Source: Herbaspirillum aquaticum
GTDB taxonomy: Bacteria; Pseudomonadota; Gammaproteobacteria; Burkholderiales; Burkholderiaceae_D
Length of the DNA stretch: 64,000 bases
NCBI RefSeq assembly: GCF_002213425.1
Contig: NZ_NJGV01000001.1
Coordinates: forward strand, 248,001-312,000
Direction of reading: 5' to 3'
Shown here: positions 16,534 to 25,391 of the stretch, piece by piece
Layout of the letters: the number at the start of each line of letters is the position of its first letter
How positions within the stretch are numbered: position 1 is the first letter of the stretch
Program-made: the position numbers and the translations under genes
The notes under the pieces: generated by a model
What the model was told of the DNA's origin: nothing
The model's input: the letters and a program-made list of their open reading frames with translations, nothing else
Databases searched by the model: none

Positions 16534-17660
16534 CCCATCTCCATGAAGAACAGGGCCGCCAGTGCATCCAGCAGGATCACCACGAAGATCGACTGCACCA
16601 CGCTGGAGGTGGTGTGCTGGCCCACCGACTGGGCGCTGCCGCTGACCTTGAAGCCTTCATTGCAGCCGATGATGGCGATCACGAAGGCAAACAGCGGGGC
16701 CTTGACCATGCCCAGCACGAAGTGGCGGATGCCCACATCCTGTTGCAGCAGCGAGAGGAACATGGTCGGGCTGATGTCCAGTGACAGCGCACACACCATG
16801 GCACCGCCGAAAAGGCCCGACATCATGGCGATGAAGGTGAGAATGGGCATGGAGATCAGCAGCGCGATGATGCGCGGCAGGACCAGCAGGTTGATCGGGT
16901 CCAGCCCGAGCGCGCGGATGGCATCGATTTCCTCGTTGGCCTTCATTGAGCCGATCTGCGCCGTAAATGAACTGGCGGTACGCCCCGCCATCAGGATGGC
17001 CGTCAGCAGGACGGCGAACTCGCGCAGGAAGGAGAAGGCCACCAGGTCCACCGTATAGAGGCTGGCCCCGAAGTCGGCCAGCACGGTGGCGCCGAGGAAG
17101 GCGACCACGGCGCCCACCATGAAAGTGAGCAGGGAGACGATGGGTACCGCATCCAGCCCGGTCTGCTCGACCTGGGCCACCACGCCCGTAAAGCGCCAGC
17201 GCGAGGGGCGCCAGAACGACGCCGCCAGGGTCTGCAGGCACAAGCCGGCAAAACCCAGCAGCCCGCGCGAACAGGCGCGCAGGTTGAGCGTGGCCACGCC
17301 GGCCCGTTCGAGCATGTCGGTGATCCAGGCCTGCGGCGGCGGGGCGGCCTTGGGCATGGCGATGGCCTTGGCCTCGGCGACGGCGGCCAGCAGGCCCCGC
17401 CAGGCGTGCGGCAGGTCGCTGCTTTCGCCGGTCTGGCGCAAGGCCGCCGGTACGCCCAGCAAGTCCACCAGCAGCTTGGCCCCCACGGTATCGAAGGCGG
17501 TCAGTGCAGAAAACGTCAGCACCAGTTCATCGCCTGCCGTCGGCCGCTGCTGCGCGATCTGGCGCGACAGCGCGCGGTAGTTGCGCAAGGTCCAGTCGCC
17601 CTCCACGTGCAGCACAGGCGGGCTGGACGGTTCGAGGCGGAAGGTGGCGGCGTTGTTCAA
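16527..17660 (-). CDS. mlaE: MlaE-type permease with N-terminal STAS domain
   Basis: A 377-residue protein. Residues about 15-100 form a STAS/MlaB-like domain (LVLTFSALTAFDTVGAKLLVDLLG). The remaining 250 residues are the MlaE permease with GRTASSFTAQIGSMKANEEIDAIRALGLDPI, the family fingerprint. In E. coli the STAS protein MlaB is separate; here it is fused to the permease, a known variant. It is the first gene of the operon. An exact copy of the 16-bp repeat lies within its STAS coding part. Confidence 0.92.
   Translation of the reverse strand: MNNAATFRLEPSSPPVLHVEGDWTLRNYRALSRQIAQQRPTAGDELVLTFSALTAFDTVGAKLLVDLLGVPAALRQTGESSDLPHAWRGLLAAVAEAKAIAMPKAAPPPQAWITDMLERAGVATLNLRACSRGLLGFAGLCLQTLAASFWRPSRWRFTGVVAQVEQTGLDAVPIVSLLTFMVGAVVAFLGATVLADFGASLYTVDLVAFSFLREFAVLLTAILMAGRTASSFTAQIGSMKANEEIDAIRALGLDPINLLVLPRIIALLISMPILTFIAMMSGLFGGAMVCALSLDISPTMFLSLLQQDVGIRHFVLGMVKAPLFAFVIAIIGCNEGFKVSGSAQSVGQHTTSSVVQSIFVVILLDALAALFFMEMGW
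17504..17519 (+). repeat. Dispersed 16-bp motif, copy inside mlaE
   Basis: Exact GTGCAGAAAACGTCAG. Antisense to the repeat the mlaE gene encodes LTFSAL here, the same peptide as in the PEBP gene copy, although the proteins are unrelated. Confidence 0.6.
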
Positions 17661-17721
17661 ATCAGGTCAGGCCGGCAAGGGCAAGGTTGGAAGAGGGCAG
17701 TGTACCGAACTTGCGCACCAC

Positions 17722-17928
17722 TGCGCAAAAAGCGTCAGCGGGCCGCGGCAAGTATGGCATGGGCACAGGCTTCGCGCCAGCCGCTATGACCCGCGCGGGC
17801 ACTATCCCAAGAGGTAATTGCCGCTGGGCGGAGCGGCTCCTACCATGTGCTCTCCCTGGACCCGGCCAGTGCCATCCTCCTCCCTCCACCGGCAGAAAGC
17901 ACCGGGGCTGGTTTGACGTTTTCTGCAC
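17722..17928. repeat. Dispersed motif copies upstream of the porin (17722-17738 degenerate; 17913-17928 inverted)
   Basis: The 292-bp gap between mlaE and the porin holds a degenerate plus-strand copy (TGCGCAAAAAGCGTCAG). It also holds an inverted copy that reads, on the minus strand, GTGCAGAAAACGTCAA, 25-40 bp before the porin ATG. No gene is seen in this gap. Confidence 0.45.
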
Positions 17929-17952
17929 CATGCCGCGTGCGGCGCGCTTCTC

Positions 17953-19074
17953 ATGAAAAAACTCATCTTTACCCTTTCCGCCCTGGGACTGCTCAACGCC
18001 AGTCAATCTGCCCAGGCCCAGGCTTCCAGTGTCACCGTCTATGGCGTCATCGACATGAGCCTGGTCTATACCAGCAAGGTCGGTGCCGGCAACAACAGCC
18101 GCGTCAGTGTCGATTCGGGCGATGCCATGGCATCGCGCATCGGCTTTCGCGGCCGGGAGGAGCTGGGCGGCGGACTGGCTGCCATCTTCCAGCTCGAAAA
18201 CGGCTTTTCCGCCGACGACGGCGCCATGGCCACGCCCGGCACCTTGTTCGACCGCAAGTCGGTCGTCGGCCTGAGCGGCCATCTCGGTACGCTGACCATC
18301 GGCCGCCAGACCGATTACCTGGAAGAAATCGGCCTGCAATACAGCTCCTTCCAGATCTTCGGTGGTGGCGGGGTGCGCGCCGGCCACTTCAACAGCCTTG
18401 ATCGCCTGACCGGGGCGCGTACCAGCAATTCCCTGCGCTTCGATACGGCGGACATGGGCGGATTCACCGGTAGCCTCTTCTATGGTTTCGGCGAGGTCGC
18501 CGGCAAGACGTCGGCAGGACAAGCCTTCGGGGTCGGGGCCAACTACAAGAACGGCAACGCCGGTATCGGTGCCGCCTATTACCAGAGCAAGCTGGCGGCC
18601 GATACGCCGCCCTCCAATGCCGGTGATACCGACCTGAAGACCTTCACCCTGGGCGCCAGCTACCAGGCCGGGCCGGCCAAACTGTTCGCCGCCTGGTCGC
18701 AGGTGCGTCGTCCGACCCAGCAGCCATTGGCTGCCAGCGGCCTGGTGGCCATCACCACCGCCACGCGCGCCAATGTCTTCGATGTCGGTGTCGACTATGC
18801 GCTCGATGCCAAGCTGCACCTGCTGGGCAGCGTCATCCATGACCGCGCCGACCTGTCCCGCGCCAACGGCGGCGCTACGCGCGGGCACACCACGCAGTTC
18901 AATGTCGGCGTCGATTACTTCTTCAGCAAGCGCACCGACCTCTATGCCATGGCCAGCCGCCAGTCGGCCAGCGACGTGCTCAATCCCGGCGTCATCAGCG
19001 CGGCCTATTCGTCGGCACCGGCCGACGACAGCAGCCAGAACGTCTTGCGCATCGGGCTGCGGCACAAGTTCTGA
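17953..19074 (+). CDS. Gram-negative outer-membrane porin (Burkholderiales type)
   Basis: A 373-residue general porin. It has a signal peptide of about 22 residues (cleavage near AQAQA) and then the typical opening SSVTVYGVIDMSLVY. An internal EELGGGLAAIFQLENGF and GRQTDYL occur, with alternating beta-strand pattern and a terminal Phe (LRIGLRHKF) needed for outer-membrane assembly. It forms trimeric diffusion channels. It is monocistronic with its own strong terminator. Confidence 0.93.
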   Translation: MKKLIFTLSALGLLNASQSAQAQASSVTVYGVIDMSLVYTSKVGAGNNSRVSVDSGDAMASRIGFRGREELGGGLAAIFQLENGFSADDGAMATPGTLFDRKSVVGLSGHLGTLTIGRQTDYLEEIGLQYSSFQIFGGGGVRAGHFNSLDRLTGARTSNSLRFDTADMGGFTGSLFYGFGEVAGKTSAGQAFGVGANYKNGNAGIGAAYYQSKLAADTPPSNAGDTDLKTFTLGASYQAGPAKLFAAWSQVRRPTQQPLAASGLVAITTATRANVFDVGVDYALDAKLHLLGSVIHDRADLSRANGGATRGHTTQFNVGVDYFFSKRTDLYAMASRQSASDVLNPGVISAAYSSAPADDSSQNVLRIGLRHKF

Positions 19075-19101
19075 GCGCGCCGAAAAACATAGCCGAAAAT
19101 G

Positions 19102-19140
19102 GCAAAACAGCCTCCGCAGTGCGGGGGCTGTTTTGCTTTT
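19102..19140 (+). terminator. Strong intrinsic terminator of the porin gene
   Basis: A 16-bp stem, with one G-T pair, from GCAAAACAGCC to its complement GGCTGTTTTGC, loop AGT, followed by TTTT. It lies 28 bp after the porin stop. Confidence 0.9.
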
Positions 19141-19317
19141 GAGCGCTGCGGTCCGGGCCCATCACGGGCGCGGAAACGGCGTATTCGGGAGGAGAACGCA
19201 GGCTGCGCGAGCGCCAGCGCGTCGTGCAGCGCGCAGGTTTGCCAAATCGGGCTACACCGGTGCGCAACGGGAACGCAATAATCCATCACACCCGTTCCAC
19301 ACCGACACGTCCCGACC

Positions 19318-21609
19318 ATGACCTCCACTCGTTTCCGTTTGCGCCTGCTGCACCAGGCGCTCCTGACCACGCTCTCCGCAGCCGGCCTGGCCACTGCCTT
19401 GCTGGCGCCGTTGCCGGCGGCCGCCCATGGTGCGGCCGCGCACATGCTGCCGCTCAAGAAGACCCTGGAGGATTTCGGCGCTACCGTGCGCTGGGATGCC
19501 TATGCAGGCCTGTGGACCATCCAGCGCAACAGCGTGACCGTGCGCGTCAAGCCGCGTGCCGCGACCGCGCTGGTCAACGGCCAGCCGGTCAAACTGCCGG
19601 TGCCGCTGGTGATGAAGAACGGGCAGCCCTATGTCTCGGATGAATTCATCAACACCGTCTTTGCGCCCAGCCTGGACAAGACTTTCCAGATCGAATCGGT
19701 ACCGCATCCGCTCAATCCGCTCAGCGCCGATGAGATCAATGCCACGCTGGACGTCTTGAAGGCCAGCGGCCGCTGGCAGCCGTCCTATCGCTTTACCGAA
19801 ATCACGGTGGCCGAAGCGCCCAAGGAGCAGGTCTGGAAATTCGCCCTCGGCGAACGCGGCCTGGCCTTTGCGCGGCGCGCCGATTTCACCTTGCTCGATG
19901 GCAGCCAGGTCATCGAAGGCACGGTGGACCTGGGCCAGCGCAGCGTGACCCGCTGGGAGCCCAAGGCCGGGGTGCACGGCATGGTGCTGGTGGATGATTT
20001 CGCCACCGTCCAGAATGCCATGGAGACCAGCACCGACTACGCCCAGGCGCTGGCCAAGCGCGGCATCACCGATATCAAGAAGGTGGTAGCCACTCCGCTG
20101 ACCGTGGGCTACTTCGGCGGCAAGGATGCCCTGCAGGAAGATGCCCGCCTGCTCAAGGTGGTCAGCTACCTGGATGTGGGCGACGGCAATTACTGGGCGC
20201 ACCCTATCGAGAACCTGGTGGCGGTGGTCGACCTGGTGCAGAAGAAGGTCATCAAGATCGAAGACAACGGCGTCATCCCGGTGCCGATGAAGCCGACCGG
20301 CTACGACGGCAGCGGCCGCGCACTGGTCCCGCCGCCCAAGCCGCTGGACATCAGCGAGCCCGAGGGCAAGAACTACACCATCACCGGCAATACCCTGCGC
20401 TGGCGCAACTGGGAGATGCATTTCAAGCTGGATTCGCGCGTGGGCCTGATGTTCTCGACCGTCACCTACAACGACCACGGCAAGAAGCGCCAGATCATGT
20501 ACGAGGGTTCGCTGGGCGGCATGATCGTGCCCTATGGTGATCCGGACGTGGGCTGGTATTTCAAGGCCTACCTGGATTCGGGCGAATACGGCATGGGCAC
20601 CCTGACTTCGCCCATCGAGCGCGGCAAGGATGCACCCGACAACGTGGTGCTGCTCGATGCCACCCTGGCCGACACCAGTGGCAAGCCGTGTACCATCCCG
20701 CGCGCCATCGGCGTCTTCGAACGCTATGCCGGTCCGGAATTCAAGCACCAGGAATACGGCCAGCCCAATCTGTCGGTGGAGCGGCGCGAGCTGGTGATCC
20801 GCTGGATCAGCACGGTCGGCAACTATGACTACATCTTCGACTGGGTCTTTGCCGAGAATGGCACCATCGGCATCAATGCCGGCGCCACCGGCATCGAGGC
20901 GGTCAAGGGCGTGAAGTCCTCGACCATGCGTGACGCCAGCGCGGCCGAGGATACCCGCTACGGCACGCTGATCGATCACAACATCGTCGGCACCACGCAC
21001 CAGCATATCTACAACTTCCGTCTCGACCTGGATATCGATGGGGAAAGCAATTCGCTGACCGAAGTCGATCCGGTAGTCTTGCCCAACACCCGCAGCGGCC
21101 CGCGCAGCAGCACCATGCAGACCGTACAGCGCACGGCCGATACCGAGCAGCAGGCGGCGCAGAAATTCGATGCCTCGACCATCCGCCTGCTGAGCAACCC
21201 GAACAAGTTCAACAAGGTCGGCAATCCCGTGTCTTACCAACTGATCCCCTACGCGGGCGGTACGCACCCCATTGCCAAGGGCGCCAACTTCTCGCCGGAT
21301 GAATGGCTCAACAAGCGCCTGAGTTTCATGGACCGCCAACTGTGGGTGACCCGCTATGACCCGCAGCAGCGCTTCCCGGAAGGCAAGTATCCGAACCGCT
21401 CCCATGAAGATACCGGCCTGGGCGCCTTCATCAAGGACAACCAGTCCATCGTCAACCAGGACGATGTGGTCTGGCTGACCACCGGCACCACCCACGTGGC
21501 GCGTGCCGAAGAGTGGCCCATCATGCCCACCGAATGGGTGCACGTCCTGTTGAAGCCCTGGAACTTCTTCGACGAGACGCCCACCCTCGGCCTGAACAAG
21601 AAGAAATAA
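19318..21609 (+). CDS. tynA: Copper-containing primary amine oxidase (tyramine oxidase type)
   Basis: A 763-residue periplasmic enzyme. It oxidises primary amines such as tyramine and phenylethylamine to aldehydes with release of ammonia and hydrogen peroxide. The signal peptide covers about residues 1-36. An N-terminal CuAO N1 domain (about 40-120) is present as in E. coli TynA. Tyr503 in the NYDY motif is the topaquinone precursor and Asp420 in YLDSGEYG is the catalytic base. The copper ligands are His561, His563 and His726. The spacing between these residues equals that of E. coli TynA (383, 466, 524, 526, 689). The next gene encodes an aldehyde dehydrogenase that can remove the product. 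Confidence 0.96.
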   Translation: MTSTRFRLRLLHQALLTTLSAAGLATALLAPLPAAAHGAAAHMLPLKKTLEDFGATVRWDAYAGLWTIQRNSVTVRVKPRAATALVNGQPVKLPVPLVMKNGQPYVSDEFINTVFAPSLDKTFQIESVPHPLNPLSADEINATLDVLKASGRWQPSYRFTEITVAEAPKEQVWKFALGERGLAFARRADFTLLDGSQVIEGTVDLGQRSVTRWEPKAGVHGMVLVDDFATVQNAMETSTDYAQALAKRGITDIKKVVATPLTVGYFGGKDALQEDARLLKVVSYLDVGDGNYWAHPIENLVAVVDLVQKKVIKIEDNGVIPVPMKPTGYDGSGRALVPPPKPLDISEPEGKNYTITGNTLRWRNWEMHFKLDSRVGLMFSTVTYNDHGKKRQIMYEGSLGGMIVPYGDPDVGWYFKAYLDSGEYGMGTLTSPIERGKDAPDNVVLLDATLADTSGKPCTIPRAIGVFERYAGPEFKHQEYGQPNLSVERRELVIRWISTVGNYDYIFDWVFAENGTIGINAGATGIEAVKGVKSSTMRDASAAEDTRYGTLIDHNIVGTTHQHIYNFRLDLDIDGESNSLTEVDPVVLPNTRSGPRSSTMQTVQRTADTEQQAAQKFDASTIRLLSNPNKFNKVGNPVSYQLIPYAGGTHPIAKGANFSPDEWLNKRLSFMDRQLWVTRYDPQQRFPEGKYPNRSHEDTGLGAFIKDNQSIVNQDDVVWLTTGTTHVARAEEWPIMPTEWVHVLLKPWNFFDETPTLGLNKKK

Positions 21610-21633
21610 GGCTTCCCCAAGCCGGCAAAGCTT

Positions 21634-21664
21634 GACCGTCTGCTTCGGGCCGACGGTCTTTTTT
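21634..21664 (+). terminator. Intrinsic terminator between tynA and the aldehyde dehydrogenase
   Basis: 7-bp stem GACCGTC / GACGGTC with an 11-nt loop and a following T-run. It lies 15 bp before the next start, so it may attenuate rather than abolish read-through. Confidence 0.75.
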
Positions 21665-21678
21665 CACAAGGAGACTCC

Positions 21679-23109
21679 ATGCATATTGCATCGAACATCA
21701 TCGGCGGCCAACTGCGCCCGGGCAGCCGCCTGCTCGATTCGTACAATCCCGCCAACGGCCAGGTCATGGGCCGCTTCCCGCAATCCGATGCCATCGAGGT
21801 GGCCGCGGCGGTGGCCGCCGCGCGCCAGGCGCAGCCCGGGTGGGCCGCATTGTCACTGGCGCAGCGGCGCGAGCACCTGCAGCGCGTGGCTGATGCCATC
21901 GCCGCCCATGCCGAACGGCTGGCCACGCTGGTGACACAGGAACAAGGCCGTCCATTGGGTGGCATCGGCCCTGGCCAGGTGCCGGGCTCGCGCTTCGAGC
22001 TGTGGGGCTGCGAAGCCTGGACGCGTGCCACTGCGAGCCTTGAACTGGCCCCGGAAGTGGTGTTCGAGGACGAGACCCGGCGCGACGAACTGCATCGCAA
22101 GCCCTATGGCGTCATCGCCGCCATCGCACCGTGGAATTGGCCGCTGATGATTTCCATCTGGCAGATCATCCCGGCGCTCTACACCGGCAATACGGTCGTG
22201 CTCAAGCCCTCCGAATACACCAGCGTCTGCGGCCTGGAACTGGCGCGCGTGATTGCCGAAGCACTGCCGCCCGGTGTGCTCAATACCGTCAGCGGCGATG
22301 GCAGCGTGGGTGCCCTGCTGGTGGAGGATGCCGACGTCAACAAGATCATGTTCACCGGCTCCGGTGCGACCGGAGCACGCATCGTCGCGGCGGCCGCGCG
22401 CAACCTCACGCCGACCACCATGGAACTGGGCGGCAATGATGCGGCCATCGTGCTGGAGGATGCGGATCCCAAGGCGATTGCACCGGGCCTGTTCTGGGGC
22501 GCTTTCCTCAACATGGGGCAGACCTGCGCCTGTGCGAAGCGGCTCTACGTGCCCGATGCGCTGCATGACCAGATCGTGGCCGAGCTCAAGGCCATCATTG
22601 CGGCCACCCCGATGGGCGACGGCTTGCAGCCCGGCATCGCCATGGGGCCGGTGCAGAATCCCATGCAATTGAAGAAGGTGGCGGCGCTGGTGGACAGTGC
22701 CCGTGCAGAGGGGGCCACCATCGTCTGTGGCGGCGAGCTGCCGGACGGCCCGGGCAATTTTTATCCGCTCACGCTGGTGACCGATATCCGCGATGGGGCG
22801 CGCCTGGTGGACGAGGAGCAGTTCGGCCCGGTGCTGCCCATCATCCGCTACAGCGATCTGGAACAGGCCATCGCCAATGCCAACCGGCTTGATGTGGGCC
22901 TGGGTGCGTCGGTGTGGAGCAATGACACGCAGCGTGCAGCTGAAGTCGCCATGCGCCTGCAGGCCGGGACGGTATGGGTGAACCAGCATGGGATGGTTCA
23001 TCCGATGGTGCCTTTCGGCGGCAACAAGCGCTCGGGTTGGGGGCTGGAGTTCGGGCAGGAGGGATTGAAGGGCGTGACGCAGCCGCAGGTGATCAGCGTG
23101 AAGAAGTAA
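21679..23109 (+). CDS. NAD(P)-dependent aldehyde dehydrogenase
   Basis: A 476-residue ALDH superfamily enzyme with the NAD-binding APWNWPL and KPSEYT segments. The catalytic Glu is in MELGGNDAAI and the catalytic Cys in MGQTCACAKRLYV, with the C-terminal FGGNKRSGWG element. Given its position after the amine oxidase, the likely role is oxidation of the aryl acetaldehyde to the acid, analogous to FeaB. The family resemblance alone does not fix the substrate. An AAGGAG ribosome site precedes the ATG. Confidence 0.9.
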   Translation: MHIASNIIGGQLRPGSRLLDSYNPANGQVMGRFPQSDAIEVAAAVAAARQAQPGWAALSLAQRREHLQRVADAIAAHAERLATLVTQEQGRPLGGIGPGQVPGSRFELWGCEAWTRATASLELAPEVVFEDETRRDELHRKPYGVIAAIAPWNWPLMISIWQIIPALYTGNTVVLKPSEYTSVCGLELARVIAEALPPGVLNTVSGDGSVGALLVEDADVNKIMFTGSGATGARIVAAAARNLTPTTMELGGNDAAIVLEDADPKAIAPGLFWGAFLNMGQTCACAKRLYVPDALHDQIVAELKAIIAATPMGDGLQPGIAMGPVQNPMQLKKVAALVDSARAEGATIVCGGELPDGPGNFYPLTLVTDIRDGARLVDEEQFGPVLPIIRYSDLEQAIANANRLDVGLGASVWSNDTQRAAEVAMRLQAGTVWVNQHGMVHPMVPFGGNKRSGWGLEFGQEGLKGVTQPQVISVKK

Positions 23110-23167
23110 GCCGTTTCGCCAAGGACGGGAGCAAATAGCGTACGTGCAGACAGGCTCGGACTGGTGA

Positions 23168-23195
23168 CAAAGCCTTGGGTAAAACCAAGGCTTTG
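23168..23195. repeat. Perfect 11-bp inverted repeat
   Basis: CAAAGCCTTGG and its complement are separated by GTAAAA, about 60 bp after the aldehyde dehydrogenase stop and 135 bp from the end of the convergent next gene. There is no U-tract after it on either strand, so it may be a weak bidirectional terminator or an mRNA-end stabilising hairpin. Confidence 0.6.
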
Positions 23196-23329
23196 TACTG
23201 TCGGGCCCGCACTGACATAGACACAGATGTCGATGAAGAGGCGGCAGCAGGCCGGTATGATTTTTCTGCAGTGAGTGATTCCCCGTTTTTCCACCCTTGG
23301 CGCATGTATCGGGAGAAGGCCCGACTCCT

Positions 23330-24172
23330 TTATTGTCGGGTCATCGCTTCCAATCGCTGCAAGAAGAGGAACTTTGTCAGCAGCGCGGTGCCCTCACCCA
23401 AATGGGCCAGATGATCGTAGTCGCCGAAATGGACATCCTGGAATTCTTCCCGGCCATAGCAATTGACCACGTTGACCGGAATGCCCAGATGAAAATCGTA
23501 AAGAATTTCATAAAGGCCCTTGAACAAGACGTCCGAACTGAGCCCTACGGCGGCCCTGTAATCGGACCGTGCCGGAGGGATCACCACGCTGACCGAATGG
23601 CCGAGATGCTTGGCCAGCAACAGCATCCGCACCAGATAGAGGTGAGCATCGGAGGGTTTGTTGAGCCTGAGGTGATCGCTGGCTCTCTTGGAAGCGCTGA
23701 TGGCGGGAGGATTGACGCCGTGCCCATAAATGAATCCGCCCACCCCTTCCAGTTCGACCGTCAAATGGTCGAGCCTTCCCCTGATGGCAGAGGCCAATTG
23801 GATGAGTCGTTCATCCTCATAGTTGAGTTCAAGATGGAACAGCTCGTTCAGAGCGGGACTGATATCCTTTTCAGAAGGCGACTTTTCCAGAACGCTGCCT
23901 GGAGAAAACAAGGAGTAGTAAATGATCAGATGCCTTACCTTGGGGTAATGCAACGTCATGTGTCGGTAGAGATGAAACGAATGTTTCAGGTCCTGGGAGC
24001 GAAAACATAAATTGAACGATCCGGGAAAATGACCCGGATGGAAGCCAAACTCGCCGTGCGAACTGCCGACCACCACGGTGTCGATGTTGCCGGCCTCCCG
24101 CCATAACATGGTTCTTTTTGCCGCCAGCAGAAGCAGCGCTTCTTTCAGCAAAGGACTATCCTGAATATCCAT
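23330..24172 (-). CDS. Hypothetical protein, possible SGNH/GDSL-like hydrolase fold
   Basis: A 280-residue protein with no signal peptide or transmembrane segment. It is not assigned to a family with certainty. Two features suggest an SGNH-like fold. VVVGSSHGEFGF near residue 35 resembles the Ser-containing block I. DYDHLAHLGEG near the C-terminus resembles the Asp-x-x-His block V. Base composition is visibly lower in GC (about 50% in sampled lines) than its neighbours, and codon use is less GC-biased, suggesting transfer. Proteins of this sort often sit in surface-polysaccharide modification loci, but no such genes flank it. Confidence 0.5.
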   Translation of the reverse strand: MDIQDSPLLKEALLLLAAKRTMLWREAGNIDTVVVGSSHGEFGFHPGHFPGSFNLCFRSQDLKHSFHLYRHMTLHYPKVRHLIIYYSLFSPGSVLEKSPSEKDISPALNELFHLELNYEDERLIQLASAIRGRLDHLTVELEGVGGFIYGHGVNPPAISASKRASDHLRLNKPSDAHLYLVRMLLLAKHLGHSVSVVIPPARSDYRAAVGLSSDVLFKGLYEILYDFHLGIPVNVVNCYGREEFQDVHFGDYDHLAHLGEGTALLTKFLFLQRLEAMTRQ

Positions 24173-24272
24173 CTTGCACCTTTCCCCAGTCGAGCCCGCA
24201 TTCTATACCAGCCAGGATATGGCAATGACTGCCTGTCTGGTGTTTCGAGCTGACGCGGGCTATGCCGTTCAA

Positions 24273-24306
24273 GAAAAAAAGAGACCCCACGTCTGAAGAC
24301 ACGGGT
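24273..24306 (-). terminator. Intrinsic terminator of the DUF1329-DUF1302-RND-YCF48 operon
   Basis: On the minus strand an ACCC..GGGGT-closed stem with loop TTCA and one bulge is followed by CTCTTTTTTT, about 70 bp after the YCF48 gene stop. Confidence 0.7.
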
Positions 24307-24373
24307 TCGTCACTGTTTCGGGGCAAGCCTGTCGATCAGCTCTTTGGTATTGGGCTCATCTGCTCTGGTGTCT

Positions 24374-25369
24374 CTATCGAACAGCGTTGACCTCCAGCTT
24401 CGCCTGTCCGCCCTTGCCATAAGCGAGAGGCCGCTCGGCACGCCCATCCTGCAATTCCAGCGTGGTCAGTGCATCGCGAGCCACCGCCTTGACGCGCCAT
24501 TGCCGCCCGTCGTCCTCGCTCACCAGCAGGGCACCGGAGAGCGAGCTTGCCATGACCTGGTTGCCTTCGCTGCGCAGGGCCGTGATGGAGCCGCTGGTAG
24601 GGGAGGCCAAGGATTGCCAATGCTGCCCGCCATCCTCGCTGCGCAGCAGCTTGCCGCCCAGGCCACCGACCACGATGGCCCCGGAGGCCGTCACCACGCC
24701 GCTCCACAGCGATGCTTTGCTGCCCGTGGCCAGCGCTTCCCAGTGCTGGCCGCCATCGAGCGAGCGATACAGCACGCCTTGCTCGGCCGAGACGAACAGC
24801 GCGCCATCACGGCCGGGGAAGATGTGCAGCAGGTTCAGGTCGCCGCGCTGCTGGCCGGGTGCGGTGGGCAGCTTGACCTGCTGCCAGCTCTTGCCGCCAT
24901 CGCGCGTATGCAGCAGCAGCGACCACAGGCCCGCTGCCCAGCCTTCATTGGCATTGGCAAACCAGACCGAGAACAGCGGCTGGTCGACGCTGGTATCACT
25001 GCGTTGCAGGGCCCAGGTCTTGCCGCCATCGGCGGTATGCAGAATCACGCCACCGTGTCCGGCGGCCCAGCCTTGCTCAGCGCCGGCGAAGCTGACCGAG
25101 GTCAGCGTGGTATCGACCGGTACCTTGTCAGCCTGGCGATAGCTGCCACCGCCATCGTCGGAGAGGATGATGTAGCCATAGGCGCCCACGGCCACGATGC
25201 GGCTGCCAGCACGCGCAGCGCCCAGCATCATGTTGTGCAGGGCATGCGCATCGGCGCGCGCCGGTGACAGGGTGACTGGCGCGCCGGCCTGCGCGAATGC
25301 GCCATGGGAGACGCTGCCGGCGAACAGGGTCAGCGCGAGCGCCAAGGAATGTTTGCGGAAAGAAATCAT
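24374..25369 (-). CDS. YCF48/BNR-repeat beta-propeller protein, exported
   Basis: A 331-residue protein with a signal peptide (about residues 1-26, cleavage after AFA). At least five repeats of the sialidase/BNR or YCF48 type follow, each with a D-G-G-x-x-W or D-D-G-x-x-W element (for example TADGGKTW, TRDGGKSW, SLDGGQHW, SEDGGQHW, SEDDGRQW). The fold is a beta-propeller. In this conserved gene neighbourhood it accompanies an RND exporter and outer-membrane DUF proteins and probably acts as a periplasmic assembly or accessory factor. It is the last gene of the operon, 22 bp after the RND gene. Confidence 0.85.
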   Translation of the reverse strand: MISFRKHSLALALTLFAGSVSHGAFAQAGAPVTLSPARADAHALHNMMLGAARAGSRIVAVGAYGYIILSDDGGGSYRQADKVPVDTTLTSVSFAGAEQGWAAGHGGVILHTADGGKTWALQRSDTSVDQPLFSVWFANANEGWAAGLWSLLLHTRDGGKSWQQVKLPTAPGQQRGDLNLLHIFPGRDGALFVSAEQGVLYRSLDGGQHWEALATGSKASLWSGVVTASGAIVVGGLGGKLLRSEDGGQHWQSLASPTSGSITALRSEGNQVMASSLSGALLVSEDDGRQWRVKAVARDALTTLELQDGRAERPLAYGKGGQAKLEVNAVR

Positions 25370-25391
25370 GACTCGTCCTTGCGATCGGTAA

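Noticed and set aside
19252-21543. A 763-codon open frame antisense to the amine oxidase
   Set aside because: The sense gene keeps every catalytic residue at family spacing; the antisense frame has none of the traits of a real protein.
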